NCBI RefSeq assembly: GCF_002224265.1
Contig: NZ_CP012881.1
Span: 558,001 to 622,000 of the forward strand
Direction: 5' to 3'
DNA length: 64,000 nucleotides
Source: Vibrio vulnificus NBRC 15645 = ATCC 27562
GTDB lineage: Bacteria; Pseudomonadota; Gammaproteobacteria; Enterobacterales; Vibrionaceae
Shown: positions 47,452-56,989 of the stretch, piece by piece
How positions within the stretch are numbered: position 1 is the first letter of the stretch
How the letters are laid out: every line of letters starts with the position of its first letter
Translations under genes and position numbers: made by a program
The notes under the pieces: generated by a model
Told to the model about the DNA's origin: nothing
The model's database searches: none
What the model saw: only the letters and a program-made list of their open reading frames with translations

Positions 47452-49185
47452 GTGAATATCCAAGCACTTATTAACGACAAAGTATCTCAGGCTCTTGAAG
47501 CTGCTGGCGCTCCTGCAGGCAGCCCTGCAGCGGTTCGCCAATCCGCTAAGCCACAATTTGGTGACTACCAAGCAAACGGCGTAATGGGCGTAGCAAAACA
47601 GTTGGGTACTAACCCTCGAGAATTTGCGCAAAAAGTATTGGATGTTCTTGAGCTAGACGGCATCGCAAGCAAAACCGAAATCGCAGGCCCTGGTTTCATC
47701 AATATTTTCCTAAGCGAAGAGTTCCTCGCGAAGCAAGCTGAAGCGGCACTGGCGGATGCGCGCCTTGGCGTTGCTGCAGAAGAAGCGCAAACTATCGTTG
47801 CTGACTATTCTGCGCCAAACGTTGCTAAAGAAATGCACGTTGGTCACCTACGTTCAACCATCATTGGTGATGCGGTTGTACGTACCCTTGAGTTTCTAGG
47901 TCACAAAGTGATCCGTGCGAACCATATCGGTGACTGGGGTACTCAGTTCGGTATGCTTATCGCCAACCTTGAGCGCGTACAGCAAGAGTCTGGCGAAATT
48001 TCTATGGAACTGGCTGACCTTGAAGGTTTCTACCGTGAATCTAAAAAGCTGTACGACGAAGACGAAGAGTTTGCGGTAAAAGCTCGCGGCTACGTCGTTA
48101 AACTGCAAAGCGGCGACGAGTTCTGCGCAGAAATGTGGAAGAAGTTGGTTGACGTCACCATGATCCAAAACCAACGCAACTACGACCGTCTCAACGTCTC
48201 TCTAACTCGTGATGACGTCATGGGCGAGAGTATGTACAACGACATGCTACCTAAGATCGTAGCAGACCTGAAAGCACAAGGTCTTGCGGTTGAAGATGAC
48301 GGCGCGCAAGTTGTGTTCCTTGAAGAGTTCAAGAACAAAGACGGCGAGCCTATGGGCGTTATCGTGCAGAAACGTGACGGCGGCTTCCTATACACAACAA
48401 CAGATATCGCATGTGCGAAGTACCGTTACGAAGAGCTAGGTGCAGATCGTGTGCTTTACTTCATCGACTCTCGTCAGCACCAGCACCTAATGCAAGCTTG
48501 GACGATCGTTCGTAAAGCGGGTTACGTGCCAGAGTCAGTATCTCTTGAGCACCACGCGTTTGGTATGATGCTAGGTAAAGATGGTAAGCCATTCAAGACT
48601 CGTGCAGGCGGTACGGTTCGTCTTGCTGATCTTCTTGATGAAGCAGAAGTGCGTGCAGCGCAGCTGATCGAATCTAAGAACCCAGAATTAGCTGAAGACG
48701 AGAAGAAAGCGATCGCGAACACAGTTGCAATGGCAGCGGTTAAATACGCAGACCTTTCTAAGCACCGTACCACGGACTACGTGTTCGATTGGGACAACAT
48801 GCTGGCGTTTGAAGGTAACACGGCACCGTACATGCAATACGCTTACACTCGTGTAGCCTCTGTATTCGCTAAAGCTGGCGTTTCTATGGATGATCTACAA
48901 GGTGAAATTAAGATCACTGACGAGAAAGAAAAAGCGCTTATCGCCAAGCTGATGCAGTTCGAAGAAGCGGTTCAATCTGTTGCTCGCGAAGGTCAACCAC
49001 ACATCATGTGTAGCTACCTATTCGAACTAGCAGGTCAGTTCTCTAGCTTCTACGAAGCGTGCCCTATCCTAGTGGCTGAAGATGAAGCAGTGAAACAAAG
49101 CCGTTTGAAACTCGCTGCGCTAACAGCGAAGACCATCAAGCAAGGTCTTTCTCTGCTCGGTATCGATACGTTAGAGCGTATGTAA
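47452..49185 (+). CDS. argS: Arginyl-tRNA synthetase
   Basis: This class I aminoacyl-tRNA synthetase charges tRNA-Arg. It has 577 residues (E. coli ArgS has the same length) from a GTG start at 47452, with AAGGAA seven bases upstream. The HIGH-type motif is [12 protein letters not shown] (in [12 protein letters not shown]). The KMSKS loop is of the ArgS form [13 protein letters not shown]. An arginine-dependent leader is proposed just upstream. A 7-bp tandem repeat begins two bases after its stop. Confidence 0.98.
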   Translation: MNIQALINDKVSQALEAAGAPAGSPAAVRQSAKPQFGDYQANGVMGVAKQLGTNPREFAQKVLDVLELDGIASKTEIAGPGFINIFLSEEFLAKQAEAALADARLGVAAEEAQTIVADYSAPNVAKEMHVGHLRSTIIGDAVVRTLEFLGHKVIRANHIGDWGTQFGMLIANLERVQQESGEISMELADLEGFYRESKKLYDEDEEFAVKARGYVVKLQSGDEFCAEMWKKLVDVTMIQNQRNYDRLNVSLTRDDVMGESMYNDMLPKIVADLKAQGLAVEDDGAQVVFLEEFKNKDGEPMGVIVQKRDGGFLYTTTDIACAKYRYEELGADRVLYFIDSRQHQHLMQAWTIVRKAGYVPESVSLEHHAFGMMLGKDGKPFKTRAGGTVRLADLLDEAEVRAAQLIESKNPELAEDEKKAIANTVAMAAVKYADLSKHRTTDYVFDWDNMLAFEGNTAPYMQYAYTRVASVFAKAGVSMDDLQGEIKITDEKEKALIAKLMQFEEAVQSVAREGQPHIMCSYLFELAGQFSSFYEACPILVAEDEAVKQSRLKLAALTAKTIKQGLSLLGIDTLERM

Positions 49186-49187
49186 TA

Positions 49188-49272
49188 GGTTCGAGGTTCG
49201 AGGTTCGAGGTTCGAGGTTCGAGGTTCGAGGTTCGAGGTTCGAGGTTCGAGGTTCGAGGTTCGAGGTTCGAG
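49188..49272. repeat. Twelve-copy 7-bp tandem repeat
   Basis: GGTTCGA is repeated 12 times without a mismatch (49188-49271), plus one base of a thirteenth. It starts two bases after the argS stop and ends 89 bases before the HIT gene start. The unit equals the T-arm GGTTCGA of tRNAs, but no tRNA is here. It is a typical variable-number repeat. On the minus strand the seven-base period keeps a frame open as a heptapeptide repeat; that frame is not a gene. Confidence 0.95.
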
Positions 49273-49361
49273 AAAATTATAAGAAAGGTTGGCGTGAAAG
49301 CGTCAACCTTTTGTTTTATCTGACGTATACTGATGTCATTCCATTCAATCGGACAACAACA

Positions 49362-49790
49362 ATGAGTTTTGAACTGCACCCTCAATTGGCCAAAGACACC
49401 ACGGTGATTGGCCACTTCCCGCTGTGTGTGGCATTGCTGCATAAAGACAATGCCGTACCGTGGGTGATTTTGGTACCGAAACGGGCAAACCTAAAAGAGC
49501 TACACCACTTGCCAATGCAAGAGCAACAACAGTTTTTGCTCGAGTCTCAAGCGGTAAGCCAAGCACTCGAAGCGACATTCCGTCCAGACAAGTTAAACCT
49601 TGGCGCGCTAGGTAACATGGTGCCACAACTGCACATTCACCATATCGCGCGCTTCAAAGAGGACGTAGCATGGCCGGGACCGGTTTGGGGCAATACCAAC
49701 GGCGAGTTTCGCAGCGAAGAAGAACAAAACGAACTGCTTATTCGCATTAAAAACGTACTGTCACTGAGCTCTCTCTTCCAAAAAGCCTAA
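49362..49790 (+). CDS. HIT-family hydrolase
   Basis: This 142-residue nucleotide-binding protein belongs to the histidine triad family. The active-site stretch is PQLHIHHIARF: the first histidine of the triad is replaced by Gln, a form common in gammaproteobacterial members. Diadenosine polyphosphate or nucleoside phosphoramidate hydrolysis is expected by family. ATG 49362 is preceded by ACAACA only; an upstream in-frame start at 49311 is less likely. Followed by a terminator. Confidence 0.9.
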   Translation: MSFELHPQLAKDTTVIGHFPLCVALLHKDNAVPWVILVPKRANLKELHHLPMQEQQQFLLESQAVSQALEATFRPDKLNLGALGNMVPQLHIHHIARFKEDVAWPGPVWGNTNGEFRSEEEQNELLIRIKNVLSLSSLFQKA

Positions 49791-49841
49791 GTCAAAGCGC
49801 TTGTTTATAGTGGAGCTGAAAGAGTGCTAGGGCACGATAAA

Positions 49842-49869
49842 AAAGCCGCATCATTGCTGATGCGGCTTT
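49842..49869 (+). terminator. Bidirectional terminator between the HIT gene and feoC
   Basis: AAAGCCGCATCA and TGATGCGGCTTT form a 12-bp stem on a TTGC loop. T-rich stretches follow on the plus strand and TTTATC on the minus strand. Confidence 0.92.
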
Positions 49870-49898
49870 GTCGTTTTTATCCCGTTTTGAGTCTGAGC

Positions 49899-50129
49899 CT
49901 ACATGGTTACGGTCAGCGATAAACCGTCTTGTTTGGTCACAGCGTAGCGAACGCGAGTGACACTATGAGCTTTATTGGTGTCGACTAAACGGCTGATTTT
50001 ACCTTTTTTGATCCACACGCTTAACATCGCATCAGCGCCATCTTCACTCATCCCAAACTGCTTAGCCAGGTCTGACTGGGAGACGGTTCCTTTGTCTGCA
50101 ATATACTGATAAAGCTCTTTTAATATCAT
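49899..50129 (-). CDS. feoC: FeoC-type ferrous iron transport regulator
   Basis: This 76-residue winged-helix protein has MILKELYQYIADKGTVSQSDLAKQFGMSEDGADAML at its N-terminus (here cited in part: SQSDLAKQFGMSEDGADAML). It lacks the Cys cluster of enteric FeoC. In Vibrio FeoC is needed for FeoB complex function. Overlaps the feoB stop (ATGA). Confidence 0.92.
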   Translation of the reverse strand: MILKELYQYIADKGTVSQSDLAKQFGMSEDGADAMLSVWIKKGKISRLVDTNKAHSVTRVRYAVTKQDGLSLTVTM

Positions 50130-52402
50130 GCTACCTGCGCCTCAAATACGCCTCGTTGCTTATCACCTACACGCTTAAACACACGATACGTGGCAAAGAA
50201 AATGGCGACAATCGCTGCGATCCAAACACCACTGGTGACAGGGCTATCCGCAAAGTGTGTCAACTGGTTGTAGAAGGTCGCACAAAGGTAGGCCAGAGCC
50301 ATCGTCCAAACAGCAATAAAACGTGCAAACTTATGACCGAATTCGCGAACGTATGCCCCCATCGCTGCCACACATGGGGTGTACAACAAAATAAAAATTA
50401 GGTAGGCAAAAGCCGCATGACCAGACGCAAACTGCGCTTTAAGGTTACCAAAGATAGAAGCATCGACATCTTGTTCCTCTGCCACAGCATTTGAATCCGT
50501 TAGATCTCCCACCTCGATACCTAATGGATCTGAATAGCTCAAACCCGCTAAGTTTTCAGGGATGCTCATCACGGCCTCTTCTAGGCTGGCCATCAGTTCA
50601 AACTCCGCTTCTTCTCCATCACTTGGTGTGGTGTACAGGCTATTGAGTGTACCAACTACCGCCTCTTTGGCGAAGATACCCGTGATGATACCCACTGTCG
50701 CTGGCCAGTTGTCTTTCTCAATACCAATCGGAGCAAACACTGGCGTCACCACTTGCGCGGCTTTTGACAGAACCGAGTTTTCGCTGTCTTCGTTGCCGAA
50801 GCTGCCATCAGTACCAAGCGAGTTCAAGAAGCTTAGGATCGCAACCACAACAACGATGGTTTTGCCTGCTCCCAAAACGAAACGCTTCAGTTTTTGCCAT
50901 GTTTTGATCACCACGTTTTGCAGTGTTGGCAGTTCGTAATCAGGCATTTCCATCACTAAGCTGTCACTGCTACCAGGGTACAGCGTGTGCTTAAGGAAGA
51001 GACCCGTGAAAATCGCCGCGACGATACCAAGCAGGTAAAGCGCAAACACAATATTTTGCCCAGCACCAGGGAAGAAGGCAGCAGCAAATAGCGCATACAC
51101 AGGCAGGCGAGCACCACAAGACATAAATGGCGCCATTGATGCTGCCAGTTTACGTTCTCGCTCTTGATCTAGTGTACGCGTGGCCATAATGGATGGCACG
51201 TTACAGCCGAAACCTAAAACCAGTGGAACAAAAGCTTTACCTGGCAGGCCGATCTTCTGCATCACTTTATCAAGCACAAAGGCGGCGCGAGCCATGTAGC
51301 CTGAGCTTTCAAGCACAGCGAGGAAAAGGTACAAACAGGCAATAACCGGAATGAATGTCGCCACCGTCTGGATACCACCACCGAGTCCATCGGCCAGTAC
51401 CGTCACCAACCACACCGGCAAGTGTCCGTCTAACAAATGATGGCCGCCATCAACCAGTAGCGCGCCGACACCGATATCAAAGAAGTCAATAAAGGCGCTA
51501 CCAATGTTGATAGAGAACATGAACATCAGGTACATCACAACGAAGAAAAACGGAATACCGACCCATTTGTTGAGAATAAATTGATCCAGTTTTTCAGTAA
51601 CACTGCGGCTTAACTTACCTTCGCTACGACGAACCTTTTTGCACTCCTGATGAAGATGCGTATATTTGACGTCAGCAACGTGTAAGTCCACATCCAGATT
51701 GAGTTCCGTAACGACGTTTTCAACACGAAGGCGATCCACATCTGACATACTGTTTAGTACCAGAGCGTCTTTCTCAAGAGCACGAACGGCGAGCGCCCGG
51801 TGGGAAACCGTTTGATCGTTAAATAGTGTTGAAATGTTGTCAATCGCCGCTTCCATCGCCTGACCATAGTTCAAAGCGATCTCTTTTAGTGCCACACCTT
51901 GAACCACAGATTTGTGCAGTTTCTCTTTGAACTCCGCAACTTGTGCTTTGTTCGTTGCGGATAAACTGATCACGGGACAACCGAGGCTTTTTTCTAACTC
52001 AGCCACATTGATGATCTGACGCTCACGTTTAAGCGCATCCATTTTGTTCAACACAACAATCATCGGACGACCAAGTTCGCGTAATTGCAGTGTCATGTAT
52101 AAACTGCGCTCAAGGCTCGTTGCGTCCACCACATTGATGATCATATCGGCCGGGTGAGTTAATACCGCGCGGGAAGCAATCGATTCATCAATACTGTTGC
52201 TGTCGTTACCACTATCCAGCGAGTAGATACCCGGAAGGTCTGTCAGCAAAAATTCATCGCCAGCGTGATGGTAACGACCAGTCTTCTTTTCTACCGTAAC
52301 ACCAGCCCAGTTGCCCACTTGCTGTTTTGCTCCAGTCAAACCGTTAAATAATGTCGTCTTTCCGCTGTTAGGATTGCCGACCGTCAGAATTTGATACTGC
52401 AT
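50126..52402 (-). CDS. feoB: Ferrous iron transporter FeoB
   Basis: FeoB is the inner-membrane Fe2+ permease with a cytoplasmic G domain. It has 758 residues from ATG 52402. G1 is GNPNSGKTTLFN at 9-20, G3 is DLPG and G4 is NKMD. The membrane domain has the two Cys-containing gates (LGFGCNVPSIMATR, FMSCGARLPVYALF). The start overlaps the feoA stop by one base (TAATG). Confidence 0.98.
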   Translation of the reverse strand: MQYQILTVGNPNSGKTTLFNGLTGAKQQVGNWAGVTVEKKTGRYHHAGDEFLLTDLPGIYSLDSGNDSNSIDESIASRAVLTHPADMIINVVDATSLERSLYMTLQLRELGRPMIVVLNKMDALKRERQIINVAELEKSLGCPVISLSATNKAQVAEFKEKLHKSVVQGVALKEIALNYGQAMEAAIDNISTLFNDQTVSHRALAVRALEKDALVLNSMSDVDRLRVENVVTELNLDVDLHVADVKYTHLHQECKKVRRSEGKLSRSVTEKLDQFILNKWVGIPFFFVVMYLMFMFSINIGSAFIDFFDIGVGALLVDGGHHLLDGHLPVWLVTVLADGLGGGIQTVATFIPVIACLYLFLAVLESSGYMARAAFVLDKVMQKIGLPGKAFVPLVLGFGCNVPSIMATRTLDQERERKLAASMAPFMSCGARLPVYALFAAAFFPGAGQNIVFALYLLGIVAAIFTGLFLKHTLYPGSSDSLVMEMPDYELPTLQNVVIKTWQKLKRFVLGAGKTIVVVVAILSFLNSLGTDGSFGNEDSENSVLSKAAQVVTPVFAPIGIEKDNWPATVGIITGIFAKEAVVGTLNSLYTTPSDGEEAEFELMASLEEAVMSIPENLAGLSYSDPLGIEVGDLTDSNAVAEEQDVDASIFGNLKAQFASGHAAFAYLIFILLYTPCVAAMGAYVREFGHKFARFIAVWTMALAYLCATFYNQLTHFADSPVTSGVWIAAIVAIFFATYRVFKRVGDKQRGVFEAQVA

Positions 52403-52629
52403 TATTGGCACTCCACTTCGATGGCTTCCGCAATTTTTTCTCGCACCGCTAACGATACACCGCGAGCTTCAATTTGTAGCGGATCACCCATTGGTGCTCG
52501 ACGAATAAGTCGTACAGACGTGTTTGGCAAAATACCCATCACCATAAGTTTCTTTCTCACGTCGCTAGTGAGTCCATGAATAGCCACAACCGTCGCGATC
52601 TGGCCTTGTTTTAATTCTGATAATTTCAT
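52402..52629 (-). CDS. feoA: Ferrous iron transport protein FeoA
   Basis: This 75-residue SH3-like cytoplasmic protein binds FeoB and is needed for Fe2+ uptake. It begins MKLSELKQGQIATVVAIHG and contains LMVMGILPNTSVRLIRRAP. It is the first gene of feoABC, downstream of a Fur-like box. Confidence 0.96.
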   Translation of the reverse strand: MKLSELKQGQIATVVAIHGLTSDVRKKLMVMGILPNTSVRLIRRAPMGDPLQIEARGVSLAVREKIAEAIEVECQ

Positions 52630-52653
52630 ACTTGCCCGAAAAGAAAGTGTAAA

Positions 52654-52668
52654 TGAGAAATATTTTTA
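52654..52668 (-). promoter_or_regulatory. Candidate Fur box of feoABC
   Basis: TGAGAAA-T-ATTTTTA matches the 7-1-7 Fur consensus TGATAAT-n-ATTATCA at 10 of 14 positions. It lies 25 bases upstream of feoA, where repression by Fur with iron is expected. A weaker FNR-like sequence (TTGTCTGAAATCAA, 52708-52721) lies farther upstream. Confidence 0.55.
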
Positions 52669-52860
52669 TTAATGATGCAATTCTACGCCTCAACAAGCTG
52701 ATTTTTATTGTCTGAAATCAAAGATTGCAGAACTGCGTTCGTAACTTTCGTCAATTTTAGACACGTCATTTACGTCAAAATCCAAATTTCAAATCAACAT
52801 CGCGCTTAACACTTCGTTTACAAAAACAAAGAGAGAAACAAATAACCATTAAATTACAAC

Positions 52861-52945
52861 AACTTAAGTTAAGATGAGCATATTGTCGTTTTTGTAAGGT
52901 ATCAATGGCGTTATTTTTATAAGGAAAATAAGTCGATTAACTTAT
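52861..52945. promoter_or_regulatory. Palindromes upstream of the small RNA
   Basis: AACTTAAGTT (52861-52870) is a perfect palindrome. ATAAGT-CGATTA-ACTTAT (52928-52945) is a perfect inverted repeat that overlaps the proposed -10 element. Both share the ACTTA/TAAGT half-site. They look like operators for one regulator controlling the small RNA; the regulator is unknown. Confidence 0.4.
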
Positions 52946-52949
52946 AGTG

Positions 52950-53080
52950 AACACATCGAGAGGCACTCCTCTCAAGAATTCCAGAGGTGACGTGACTATG
53001 TCGCGTCACTCCGGCAGCAAGCGAAGGTGTCATTGACACCCGTGGTATAGTCCCCCCGGCTATACCACGATATTTTTTTT
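52950..53080 (+). ncRNA. Candidate small RNA with four hairpins and strong terminator
   Basis: Within a 784-base gap lacking a protein gene, four stem-loops follow one another: GAGAGG/CCTCTC (52958-52973); GTGACGTGAC/GTCGCGTCAC (52987-53009, one G-T pair, TAT loop); GGTGTC/GACACC (53026-53040); and CGTGGTATAG/CTATACCACG (53041-53069), followed by ATA and eight T's (53073-53080). The last loop is TCCCCCCGG, a C-rich loop that could bind G-rich ribosome sites. A TATAGT -10 at 52943-52948 would start it near 52955, giving about 125 nt. No protein gene lies downstream on this strand, so it is not a leader. Family not recognised. Confidence 0.75.
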
Positions 53081-53413
53081 CTATCGTTTTCCTCTCTTAT
53101 TAAACTCTTTACCTTAATTACGCTCGCTTTCACCCGCACACTTGGCAACCAATAAATAAGCCCCATCCGTTACTCTACCTATTTTCGATCACACCGTTCA
53201 ATTAACCCGCATGTACATGACTACCTAAGCCATAGAACAGCCAATGGGTCGATTCATGAACAAGGATGATAGAAAGCATCCATGTCGTATTAGGCTTTTA
53301 GTAGAAACAGGCTAGACGCAAGTTAAGCGGAAGAGATAATGCCGTTATATAAGCAAGGCAAATCAAGCTTTGAGGCAAGCTGAGCACACTAGGTAGCTAG
53401 GTAGACGGCGATG
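53081..53413. other. Intergenic, nothing recognised
   Basis: From the T tract of the small RNA to the end of the regulator gene I see no open frame with a ribosome site, no clear hairpin with a T tract, and no repeat of note. Confidence 0.6.
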
Positions 53414-56400
53414 TTATTCGGACTCTAGAGCGTCACTGGCAAATTTTGAAGGGGGCACGCCAAAGTACAGTTTAAAACGTTGACTAAAATAGGAAGGATC
53501 GTTAAATCCCGATGCGAAAGCCACATCAACCACTTTTTCACCGGCCAACAAACTTTCGCATGCTTTTTCTAAACGAACTTCGGTGAGGTAATCCGTAAAT
53601 GTACGAGAGCTCGCTGATTTAAACCGTCTCTGTAGGCTGCGCTCAGAAACATAGAGCATCTTGGCCGCCATTGCCGTGCCAAATTCTGGGTTTGTATAAT
53701 GCTCTGCCACCATAGCCTCGACCTTCGCCAGCCACAACTGCTCTGGCGATGGAGCGCCTTCGGATGAGACTTCCGTAACTGGAGAGAGATCGACTGAATC
53801 AACAAAAACGCTTGGCTCTTCGTCATTTATCAGAGACTCAACCGCTTTCGGCCACAGTATTTCGATCTTGTTTCGCTCAGCGCTACTGAACAAGCTTAAG
53901 CGTCCGCCACTTTGTTCGACTAAAGCAGGTAGCTTCTCAATTGCAGTATCGACTTTTGCCGGCTCAACACCAGCGCTATCCTCGGCGTCCGTATTCGTAC
54001 TAAAGGGCTGGCCAAAATCAATAAATGACACTTCGACAAAATCGTTTTGCTCTCTGATCACAATATCAAGCATTTGGCCACGATAGGCGCGTTTCAACAC
54101 ACTTGCAAAAACACTATTAAAAATGACATCCAGATTAAACTGCCCTACTGCGACACGATAGTCATCCGATTCGCTAGAAATGTGCACCTGAACACCGATT
54201 TTACTGAGTTCATCTTCCCAAACGTCGACAACCGACTGAATGATATGGCTGACGTTAAAGTTTTGCAGATACCCGTCAGTTCCATCGCTGGGCGAGCTTT
54301 TTAACTCTTCCAAAAGCATTGCTATGCGCATTTGATGTTCCTGATACTCTGAGGCAGGTTCAACCGATGGCTTGCTCAGTAATGCATCCACACTTTGACG
54401 TAATGAACGGGCAACATTGTCAACCAGCAAATTTCTAACTTGGATCTGTTTGCGAAGTTGTTGGTTACTGGTGAGCAGCACTCGACTCTGATGACGTAAT
54501 TGATTGGTCTTCAATGCCACCAATGCCGTTAACTCACGGTTTTGAACACTGACGTAACGAGAACGCCAGAAAACAACTAAGCCGCCTAACGCTACGATAA
54601 GCAGAACAAAAATCGCCATCGCCATCGTAGTTTGATACCACGGGTGTAACACCGTAAAGCGAACTTGCACGGAATCCCCTGCGACTAAACTGGTTTTAAC
54701 ACTTAACAAGTAATCACCTGCCGCAAGGTGTTCAAAAGAGACTTGTCCGGCTTCTGTGGTTTGCCAGTGTTCCTGGTTTAAACGGTAATAGAGCGTTTCA
54801 CCGTAAGCATTGGGCATCACGCCGAGGCCAAAACTGATCGCAGAACCATACGCTAACTCGGGTAATTGCCACTCTTTTTGTCCGACATTTGCAACCTGAT
54901 CGTCAATACGAACTTGGCTGATGACCACTCTAGGTTCAGGTAGTTTGGATACCATTAGGTCATCACGGTCCGCAAATACCAAGCCATGCTTTGAACCCAG
55001 TACTAACACCGAGCCGGATTGCGCTTCTCCAAATGAAGCCGCACATGAGCCTTCAACGAACTCGTTACTCATAATGCCCGAGCGAGACCCAAAGTGCTTA
55101 CGCAGTGCTCCGTCAAAATTGTAAAAACTGAGGCCAATTGAACTCACCATCCAAATGCCACTAGCATCGGTGATTAGGCAAATAGGCTTCACGTTTTCCT
55201 GAGGAAGTGCCAGCTCTCCTAACGTTTTTTCTGTGGGATCTTTACGATAGATGCCGTGAGTCCCTGCAAACCATAACGCCCCATCTTTCGCTTCTGCGAT
55301 ATCGACACTTTCGCCAAAAGACTGCGTGTTTCGCTCAAAACGGATCTTGTCGTTTTCTAGCACATAAGCCCCATGATCGGTTCTTACGATTAACGGGACT
55401 TTTTGATCCACTTCTAGACCCAAAATTCGAGCGGGCAAATTTTGGCTGGCAATCCACCGATCGCCATAATCTTGGAAGCGCCCATCGGCAACGCCAATGG
55501 CGGCTAATCGATAACCCGAACTGATCCAAACCTTGCCTTGAGGGCTGACCGAAACAAAATCAATCTCTTTACCTTTAAGGTAACTCGGTAAATCGAACGA
55601 TCGAAGTTTGTACTGATTCGTGTCGTAAATATACAAACCTTGCTCGGAAGCAATCCAGATGTTTCCATCTTCAAGGGCAAAGTCATTTACCTTTATCGGC
55701 AAACGCACGCGGCTGTATTGTTTATTAACCCCAATGGCCCGGTAAAGATTGTTTGCATCTTTAAACCAAATCGTTTCATCTGATGCATAGACAATTTTGG
55801 TGATGTTGCCATTAAAACGGCTGGCTTTTTCTTCGGTGATGTTATTAAGACGTTCAAATTTTCGGCCAAACAGAGAGTAGTAGAGAATACCACTGTTCGT
55901 CGCAACCCAAATGCCCCCTTGTTCATCATTCACCAGCGAGTAAATTTTTCGATTATCAGGAGAGACATCTTGCGCACCTGCGGCTTTCACTTTGGCCACT
56001 TGTCCATTTAAAAACGAGTAACTGTACAGACCATGTTCTGTGCCAATCCAATATTCTTGATTGGTTTCTGTCATCGAAAGCACATGAGACTCTCCAATCA
56101 TGATGTTTTTTTGAGTCGGCTTTAAAATATCAATGAGCGCAGCGCCATTTAGCGTCCCCACCAGTAACTCACGACGAGTGGGAGAAAAGTACAGTTTGGC
56201 AACGAAATGCTTCGCTGACGCTTTGATATGAGTAAATTGCTCACCTTGTGATAGATAAGCTCCCGATGTGGTACCAAGTACCCATTTGCTTAAAACCCTC
56301 TTTGCATCATTGATGTAGACGTAACTACTCTGATTATTTTGATACAACGAGAGTAAGGAATAAGTTTTTAATTCTTTTGATTCAATATCGTAGTCATAAA

Positions 56401-56866
56401 AATTGATGCCATCACTCACCCAAATGTGACCATCTGAGCTGCCAATTTTTCTGATTTCTGCCCCCGGATTTAAGCTAAACGCTAACTGACGTTTCTGATT
56501 GGGGTACGTTTGGAAGACTTCGTTCGCGACAAAAGTCCAAAAACTGCCTTGGTGAAAGGCTACTTGCTCGGAAGGAAACTCTAGAAGGCTGCCACGTTTC
56601 GGCAACAAGGTATTACCATCGAAATATTGCACTTTGCCGTGCACGTCATGTATCCATAAACCACCATCACCACCAACAAAGAGATTTTTAGCAGCAACAA
56701 AGGTTCCCTGCTCCTGTCCAGGCAGTGGGTAAAATATGGCAGAGTTTCCGTCCAAAGCTAGCGCTTTGAACGGTAGTGTAAGCCCTGCGAGTAGAAGCCA
56801 GGCAAGAATACGCAGCAAGTCAGATTTCCCTGTAAAGTCAATTCTTACGCCCTTGATTATTTTCAA
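53414..56866 (-). CDS. Membrane-spanning propeller/AraC one-piece regulator
   Basis: This 1150-residue protein combines, in order, an N-terminal signal/anchor (about 17-37), a large two-component-type beta-propeller region with repeated NLFVGGDGGLWI-like blades (about 40-650), a Y_Y_Y-type beta-sandwich (about 660-735), one transmembrane segment (about 742-766), a coiled coil, a degenerate histidine-kinase-like ATPase region (about 880-1010) and a C-terminal AraC helix-turn-helix pair (about 1045-1148: SERSLQRRFKSASSRTFTDYL; DVAFASGFNDPSYFSQRFK). There is no receiver domain and no HELRTP-type phospho-acceptor stretch. It is related in layout to Bacteroides hybrid two-component systems, without phosphorelay parts. 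Ligand and targets unknown. Neighbours are znuA and the small-RNA gap. Confidence 0.85.
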   Translation of the reverse strand: MKIIKGVRIDFTGKSDLLRILAWLLLAGLTLPFKALALDGNSAIFYPLPGQEQGTFVAAKNLFVGGDGGLWIHDVHGKVQYFDGNTLLPKRGSLLEFPSEQVAFHQGSFWTFVANEVFQTYPNQKRQLAFSLNPGAEIRKIGSSDGHIWVSDGINFYDYDIESKELKTYSLLSLYQNNQSSYVYINDAKRVLSKWVLGTTSGAYLSQGEQFTHIKASAKHFVAKLYFSPTRRELLVGTLNGAALIDILKPTQKNIMIGESHVLSMTETNQEYWIGTEHGLYSYSFLNGQVAKVKAAGAQDVSPDNRKIYSLVNDEQGGIWVATNSGILYYSLFGRKFERLNNITEEKASRFNGNITKIVYASDETIWFKDANNLYRAIGVNKQYSRVRLPIKVNDFALEDGNIWIASEQGLYIYDTNQYKLRSFDLPSYLKGKEIDFVSVSPQGKVWISSGYRLAAIGVADGRFQDYGDRWIASQNLPARILGLEVDQKVPLIVRTDHGAYVLENDKIRFERNTQSFGESVDIAEAKDGALWFAGTHGIYRKDPTEKTLGELALPQENVKPICLITDASGIWMVSSIGLSFYNFDGALRKHFGSRSGIMSNEFVEGSCAASFGEAQSGSVLVLGSKHGLVFADRDDLMVSKLPEPRVVISQVRIDDQVANVGQKEWQLPELAYGSAISFGLGVMPNAYGETLYYRLNQEHWQTTEAGQVSFEHLAAGDYLLSVKTSLVAGDSVQVRFTVLHPWYQTTMAMAIFVLLIVALGGLVVFWRSRYVSVQNRELTALVALKTNQLRHQSRVLLTSNQQLRKQIQVRNLLVDNVARSLRQSVDALLSKPSVEPASEYQEHQMRIAMLLEELKSSPSDGTDGYLQNFNVSHIIQSVVDVWEDELSKIGVQVHISSESDDYRVAVGQFNLDVIFNSVFASVLKRAYRGQMLDIVIREQNDFVEVSFIDFGQPFSTNTDAEDSAGVEPAKVDTAIEKLPALVEQSGGRLSLFSSAERNKIEILWPKAVESLINDEEPSVFVDSVDLSPVTEVSSEGAPSPEQLWLAKVEAMVAEHYTNPEFGTAMAAKMLYVSERSLQRRFKSASSRTFTDYLTEVRLEKACESLLAGEKVVDVAFASGFNDPSYFSQRFKLYFGVPPSKFASDALESE

Positions 56867-56989
56867 CGCTTTAGAGCATTATTTTGGGGCGCTAAATATC
56901 ATAGCGAAATTGCTGCATGATAAAAATATCAACTTAGCAAGGGTTGCCAATATCACCAATTGGATCACGTAAATAGAGAGAAGTTGGCG

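Noticed and set aside
49188..49272. CRISPR array or tRNA fragment
   Set aside because: Units are 7 bases with no spacers, and there is no acceptor or anticodon arm around the T-arm-like GGTTCGA.
49050..49442. Minus-strand open frame with a heptapeptide repeat (RTSNLEP)
   Set aside because: It results from the 7-bp repeat read in a stop-free frame and overlaps argS and the HIT gene; no ribosome site.
52950..53080. c-di-GMP, glycine or other riboswitch leader
   Set aside because: The conserved cores I know are absent, and no gene lies downstream on the same strand.
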